This document shows, piece after piece, positions 41,764 to 45,142 of a stretch of 45,142 nucleotides of DNA; position 1 is the stretch's first letter; each line of letters begins with the position of its first letter. Below the pieces are notes generated by a model. That model did not search any database, was not told the DNA's origin, and worked only from the letters and a program-made list of their open reading frames with translations. A program made the translations under genes and the position numbers. Source of the DNA: Bdellovibrionales bacterium (GTDB taxonomy: Bacteria > Bdellovibrionota > Bdellovibrionia > Bdellovibrionales > UBA1609). The DNA lies in assembly GCA_022450595.1 (NCBI GenBank), contig JAKUPT010000019.1, positions 1-45,142 of the forward strand, written 5' to 3'.

Positions 41764-42189
41764 ATGAAAAAGCTATTAGTTGGGCTAACACTTTTAGTGT
41801 CAATGTCATCTTTTGCAAGTGATATAAAGAAAAACGACTTATTGGGTATTTCCGTAGCCAAGATAGATATAGATGGCCCTTTTTTCGTTGTTCAATTAAT
41901 TGTTAATGATGATGGAACTTTTAATTATAGAGATGCAAATATGGATCATCCCATGCCAAAACCGGGCTGCTCCGGGGAGTATACGTTTAGTAAAAATGTA
42001 TTTTTAGGAACACTTGATTGTTCAGCTATAGGTGGTCCAAATGCTATTCAGATGTCAGTTGACTTTACGAATGTTACTAAAGAAAAGCTAAATAGCGAAA
42101 AAGGTGCTGCCGTATCTGTAAATATCCCGGGTGATGGGGAAATGCCATTTAGAATTTTCAAGAGGTCTGAACTATATTTTAATGACTAA
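41764..42189 (+). CDS. Small exported protein of unknown function
   Basis: A protein of 141 residues with a clear signal peptide ('KKLLVGLTLLVSMSSFA-SD'). The mature part is about 120 residues, mostly beta, with two cysteines ('KPGCSGEY' and 'TLDCSAIG') that could be bonded. Text such as 'VQLIVNDDGTFNYRDANMD' looks like a small beta-sandwich or lipocalin-like fold, but I do not recognise a family. The ribosome site is AAGGGGAG. Single gene with a strong terminator after it. The signal peptide is very like that at 28855. Confidence 0.75.
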   Translation: MKKLLVGLTLLVSMSSFASDIKKNDLLGISVAKIDIDGPFFVVQLIVNDDGTFNYRDANMDHPMPKPGCSGEYTFSKNVFLGTLDCSAIGGPNAIQMSVDFTNVTKEKLNSEKGAAVSVNIPGDGEMPFRIFKRSELYFND

Positions 42190-42530
42190 GTTATTTGCTT
42201 GTCCATTTTTGATTTATTATAAATATTATTAATAAAAAAGCGAAGGGGATGGTTTCACCTTCGCTTTTTAGTTTTTCATTTAAACTCCTTAATAATTGAA
42301 TATTTAATAAGTTTTAAGGCTTTTAAAAATTGTTGGTTTCTAAAAAGAATTGGCTAATCTTTTGAGGTGGTTAAATCTCCATTTATGTTTAGATTAAAAA
42401 TGAAAGAAAATATTTAGTTTGAACATAAGCAAATCACTACTTGAAACCAAAAATCAAGTACGACCTCGACAAAAATATAGAGCTTTTTAAAAGAAGTTTA
42501 ATTTTGTAAATATCATGAAATAATCAATGT
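42190..42530. other. Intergenic region with terminator
   Basis: About 340 bases, very AT-rich. It holds the terminator at 42235-42269. In the remaining 260 bases I see no ORF or clear repeat, and no ribosome site is evident before ATG 42531. Confidence 0.55.
42235..42269 (+). terminator. Rho-independent terminator
   Basis: AAAAAGCGAAGG and CCTTCGCTTTTT are perfect 12-base arms around an 11-base loop, ending in the T-run. It lies 46 bases after the stop of the exported protein gene at 41764. Confidence 0.93.
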
Positions 42531-43100
42531 ATGAAAAATTTCATTATGGTTTTTATTCTGTTTTTGAGCTCACCTAAAGTATGGGCCTTATCTATTGATG
42601 CTAATTTGTTTTACTTTTCAGACAGCATTGAGTCGACTTCGAGTAATGCATTTACGGACACCTTTTATGATGTTGCGGTCACTATAAATTTAGATAAAAG
42701 AGGACGCTTTTTTACAGGTTGGAGTTATGGCTCTTTAACCTCTGATCGTGGTGACAGTGGTATAGCTTCCATAACTATTACTGATATGGGTCCTGTTTTT
42801 GGATGGCATATGAACCGAGACAACAATTGGGTCTTGGTAGCTGTTTATAACTTAATAAGTACAGCTGATTTTACAGAAGCTTCAAGTGGAACAAGTGAAG
42901 AGTGGCGTGGATCTAGTTATAAAGTCTCTGTGGGATATAAAGGCTATGTGGTTGAAGAGATGTTTCAGGCCGGACTCTATCTTAACTATTATGGCTCAAC
43001 ATTTTCAGAATCTGTTTCAAATTCAACCACTCTAAGCAATGTTAGCTACAGTAAGTCTTCTATTTACCCATCTATACTTCTAAGTTACCGTTTTGAATAA
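42531..43100 (+). CDS. Small outer-membrane beta-barrel-like protein
   Basis: A protein of 189 residues with a signal peptide ('VFILFLSSPKVWA-LS'). The mature part alternates hydrophobic and polar residues in strands rich in Gly, Ser, Tyr and Trp ('RFFTGWSYGSL', 'GPVFGWHMNRDNNWVLVAVYNL', 'SYKVSVGYKGYVV', 'AGLYLNYYG') and ends 'ILLSYRFE', resembling the C-terminal strand of small outer-membrane barrels, though the final residue is Glu rather than Phe. An eight-strand barrel fits the length. No family is named. It is convergent with the lipoprotein at 43130. Confidence 0.7.
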   Translation: MKNFIMVFILFLSSPKVWALSIDANLFYFSDSIESTSSNAFTDTFYDVAVTINLDKRGRFFTGWSYGSLTSDRGDSGIASITITDMGPVFGWHMNRDNNWVLVAVYNLISTADFTEASSGTSEEWRGSSYKVSVGYKGYVVEEMFQAGLYLNYYGSTFSESVSNSTTLSNVSYSKSSIYPSILLSYRFE

Positions 43101-43129
43101 GAAGTCTTGCTCTTAGTACTGAACAGTTT

Positions 43130-44623
43130 TTATAAGTCTTTAATTTCAAATCCATTAGAGTTAGAGTTTCCATTCTCATCAAATAAATAGAGAAATTTTT
43201 TATCAGCACTTTTTAATGCTCCTAAATAAAGGTTAAATTCAATAGTTGAGTCATTCCATAGGTTGATCTTTTGTACTTCACAGTGACCAGTCTTGTCTCG
43301 TATTTCACTAAGCTGGGCTTTATTGCACAACAAAACTCGATGAAAACTATTATCTAAATATATATCGTCTAAATCTAATGAGAAGGGAACAGGCATAAAA
43401 TCATTAATTCCAAGTAGTGCTATAGTTAAGCCATGGTCTCCTGTTTTTGTAGCTTCGGCTTTTTTCATTCCCTCAACCCACTCGGGGCCAGATTGTAAAT
43501 ACATTTTTCCGTTGATCCAAACATTTAAACTTGGATTTCTGTTTAATTCACTATCTCCGAGATCAATGGCCACTTCCATAAAGTTCCATTGTTGAGGAAT
43601 TAGGTTGTTGTATTCAAAGGTATTGGCCCAAATGGTTCCACCTGTTCCGGCCACTCCAAGATTTGCAATAGAGTATCTATAACCGTTTCCGTCACCACTT
43701 GACCATAATCTTAAGTATTTTCCTCTTGGGCTTAAAAAACCTCTGCCATCAAATTTGCTTTTTGACGAATTTAAAGGAAAAGTAACTTCTGCTCCAGAGG
43801 TTAAGCCTGTTATTTTCTTTCCTGCCATGCTCGGTCTACCTTTTACCCTTGGAGGTTCAAAAAACAACCACCCCTCTGGAATACTACCGATATTTTTATG
43901 AGCAATAATTCTCCCAGGCTCTTTTATGCCTTCTATTTGAATATACTCACCGTACTCTTCATCACCATTTTGGATAAATCTAGTTTGTGCGCTGTCAGCA
44001 GGTATTGCATAATAATTTTGTAAATCAAATGGGAGTTTAATCCAAAATGCGGTATAAACTCTTTTCGAATTTGAGTTGGTTTCAAAACCTCCGTAAGCTG
44101 AAGGCCATCCTAAAAAGTTATTGTTACCTTTGGCATAGTAATGAGCCTCATCACCGGGATATCGACCAGGGCGACTTTTACTTATCCTCATTCCGGTATT
44201 GACACTGTCCGTACTGCCAAGGCTGGGTTTATGCCATAGGGTATTAGGATCTTCATCTATTCTTTGGATCTTATGCATGTCAGGAAGACTTTTATGATAA
44301 GTATTGAGTATTCCATTTTCTAGGGCTTCACTTCCGTGGTCATAAAGAATTGCTGAGTGTTGTTTTTTTAATGAAAATCCAGATCCTAAAATTTTAAAAG
44401 AATTTGATGAAACTTGATTAACAGAATTAATATTAATTTCACCCTTGCTAGAGCTGGACGGCGAGTCGTCGTCAGCAGGGGTGGAACTGCTGTTATTGTC
44501 TGATGGGCTGGTACTTGAGTTTTCTGCTGTGCTTAATACATAAGACTCTAGCCCTTGATTGGAGCAATTGTTATAGCCCAAAAGAATAAAAAATACAGAC
44601 ATTGTTATAAAAGTCTTTTTCAT
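43130..44623 (-). CDS. Large lipoprotein with LamG/lectin-like fold
   Basis: A protein of 497 residues. The signal 'FFILLGYNNCSNQG' suggests lipid attachment at Cys20, though the -3 to -1 residues (YNN) differ from a standard lipobox. A 40-residue Ser/Asp/Pro linker follows. The rest looks like a concanavalin-type beta-sandwich: 'VYTAFWIKLPFDLQNYY', 'IPQQWNFMEVAIDLGD', 'SLNVWINGKMYLQSG' and 'FSLDLDDIYLDNSF' are the strand patterns of such sugar-binding or polysaccharide lyase-like domains. A possible IPT-like start, 'INSVNQVSSNSFKILGSGF', precedes it. Function unknown; likely on the cell surface. Confidence 0.7.
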   Translation of the reverse strand: MKKTFITMSVFFILLGYNNCSNQGLESYVLSTAENSSTSPSDNNSSSTPADDDSPSSSSKGEININSVNQVSSNSFKILGSGFSLKKQHSAILYDHGSEALENGILNTYHKSLPDMHKIQRIDEDPNTLWHKPSLGSTDSVNTGMRISKSRPGRYPGDEAHYYAKGNNNFLGWPSAYGGFETNSNSKRVYTAFWIKLPFDLQNYYAIPADSAQTRFIQNGDEEYGEYIQIEGIKEPGRIIAHKNIGSIPEGWLFFEPPRVKGRPSMAGKKITGLTSGAEVTFPLNSSKSKFDGRGFLSPRGKYLRLWSSGDGNGYRYSIANLGVAGTGGTIWANTFEYNNLIPQQWNFMEVAIDLGDSELNRNPSLNVWINGKMYLQSGPEWVEGMKKAEATKTGDHGLTIALLGINDFMPVPFSLDLDDIYLDNSFHRVLLCNKAQLSEIRDKTGHCEVQKINLWNDSTIEFNLYLGALKSADKKFLYLFDENGNSNSNGFEIKDL

Positions 44624-44759
44624 AAATTACCTCGTTAGGGTAGCCTCATATTAAGACTATCGTCTTAGACTTACGGGTTCTTAAATAATAAATTAAATAT
44701 ATTAAAACTAAAGAATATTTGTCTCATTTTAAGACAATATAGATATTTTTTGTGATTCT

Positions 44760-44800
44760 CCAGCGAAAATGTCCCTCTAATTTGCCAGCGATTTTGTCCC
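44760..44800. repeat. Direct repeats at the end of an insertion sequence
   Basis: CCAGCGAAAATGTCCC (44760-44775) and CCAGCGATTTTGTCCC (44785-44800) are 16-base repeats differing at two or three places, 25 bases apart, just beyond the stop of the transposase fragment. Such paired sites near an IS end are usually transposase-binding sites. The IS boundary is probably near 44760. Confidence 0.6.
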
Positions 44801-44816
44801 TTTTGTATATATCGTC

Positions 44817-45142
44817 TTAAGCAGCCCTTTTCTTTGTAGCACTTTGAACCAGTTTTACGTCTAAAATCCTTCCAGCATGAAATACTGCAGATTCTCCATC
44901 CTTGTAAAACCTGAGCTCAACATCTTGATTACGAATATCGCCACCAGGATTTTCTATCTGGTAACAGTTATTTTTCCACCTAAAAGTATAATCATTATTA
45001 ACTTTTCTATATTCACGCTGGCTCAGGATTTCTCTAAGCTCTGTATCCGTAGGCGCTGGTCTATATTTAGTTTCTGGCTCTCGTGCATCTACTGTCTTTT
45101 TTGCATTCCAGTATTCATCAATAAAAACTTTTTTTAAATACT
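44817..45142 (-). CDS. Transposase C-terminus (ISNCY-like), cut by the window end
   Basis: This frame is not in the track because it lacks a start inside the window. It is open for 107 codons from the window edge to TAA at 44817-44819. The text 'VFIDEYWNAKKTVDA', then 'REILSQREYRKVNNDYTF', then 'RNQDVELRFYKDGES', then 'HAGRILDVKLVQSATKK' matches the C-terminal beta-rich end of integrase-type transposases of the ISNCY group ('R-x-V-x-x-D-x-T... G-R-x-L'). Whether the element is intact cannot be told from here. The plus-strand ORF at 44877 is its shadow. Confidence 0.75.
   Translation of the reverse strand, partial: YLKKVFIDEYWNAKKTVDAREPETKYRPAPTDTELREILSQREYRKVNNDYTFRWKNNCYQIENPGGDIRNQDVELRFYKDGESAVFHAGRILDVKLVQSATKKRAA

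Noticed and set aside
44877-45137. Plus-strand ORF at the window end
   Set aside because: The opposite strand encodes a recognisable transposase tail without stops; this is its shadow.

Overview
The window reads as chromosome from a low-GC Bdellovibrionota-like (Bdellovibrio relative) Gram-negative bacterium. This is inferred from the AT-rich sequence, the many small exported or lipoprotein genes without clear family, the LPS (KDO) genes, and a ferrochelatase with an internal cysteine cluster, a type described from Bdellovibrio and Myxococcus. No 16S gene is present, so the taxonomy is an inference. Almost every base belongs to a gene, and operons are tight with frequent ATGA/TGATG overlaps.

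Layout. (1) 1-4164 (+): a broken OmpR-type response regulator, then hemE-hemN-hemH (the late haem pathway) and a free Hpt phosphotransfer protein, all overlapping or nearly so. (2) 4145-6090 (-): lemA with two TPM-domain proteins, preceded by a trypsin-like lipoprotein protease (6138-6962). (3) 7077-11057 (+): three exported proteins of unknown function, the last two a Lys-rich/Glu-rich pair with related N-termini, then a convergent cytochrome c. (4) 11679-16315: another exported unknown, an MscS channel, kdsC-kdsA for KDO synthesis, and a CNNM/CorC-type membrane protein. (5) 16425-23637 (-): a probable operon of S9 peptidase lipoprotein, GNAT acetyltransferase, RND pump and TolC-like channel, with no periplasmic adaptor gene. 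(6) 23939-28215: a catalase-peroxidase with an export signal, a stand-alone BLUF photoreceptor, a small exported protein and a second MscS channel. (7) 28321-29601: an accessory-looking patch with two coupled mini-genes, a small exported protein, strong hairpins and tRNA-Leu(GAG). (8) 29695-41519: the widespread queA-tgt-yajC-secD-secF order, interrupted by a GNAT gene and a large phospholipase D-like gene, and followed by recJ-queC and a DUF366-like gene. (9) 41764-45142: small exported and outer-membrane proteins, a large LamG-like lipoprotein, and the end of an insertion sequence with the C-terminus of its transposase.

How the genes fit together. Haem made by HemE/N/H is needed by the cytochrome c and by KatG. 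The queuosine genes lie in two blocks (queA-tgt and queC-DUF366) around the Sec translocase accessory genes. Much of the rest is cell envelope: LPS precursor synthesis, efflux, mechanosensitive channels and lipoproteins. The most unusual points are the two stop codons inside the receiver domain, the Asp in place of the usual Cys/Asn in KdsA, the exported KatG beside a BLUF protein with a Met-to-Leu change, the adaptor-less RND operon, the coupled mini-genes at 28.3-28.7 kb, an 18-bp perfect hairpin upstream of yajC, and the DUF366 gene fused by overlap to queC. No CRISPR array or complete mobile element was seen.
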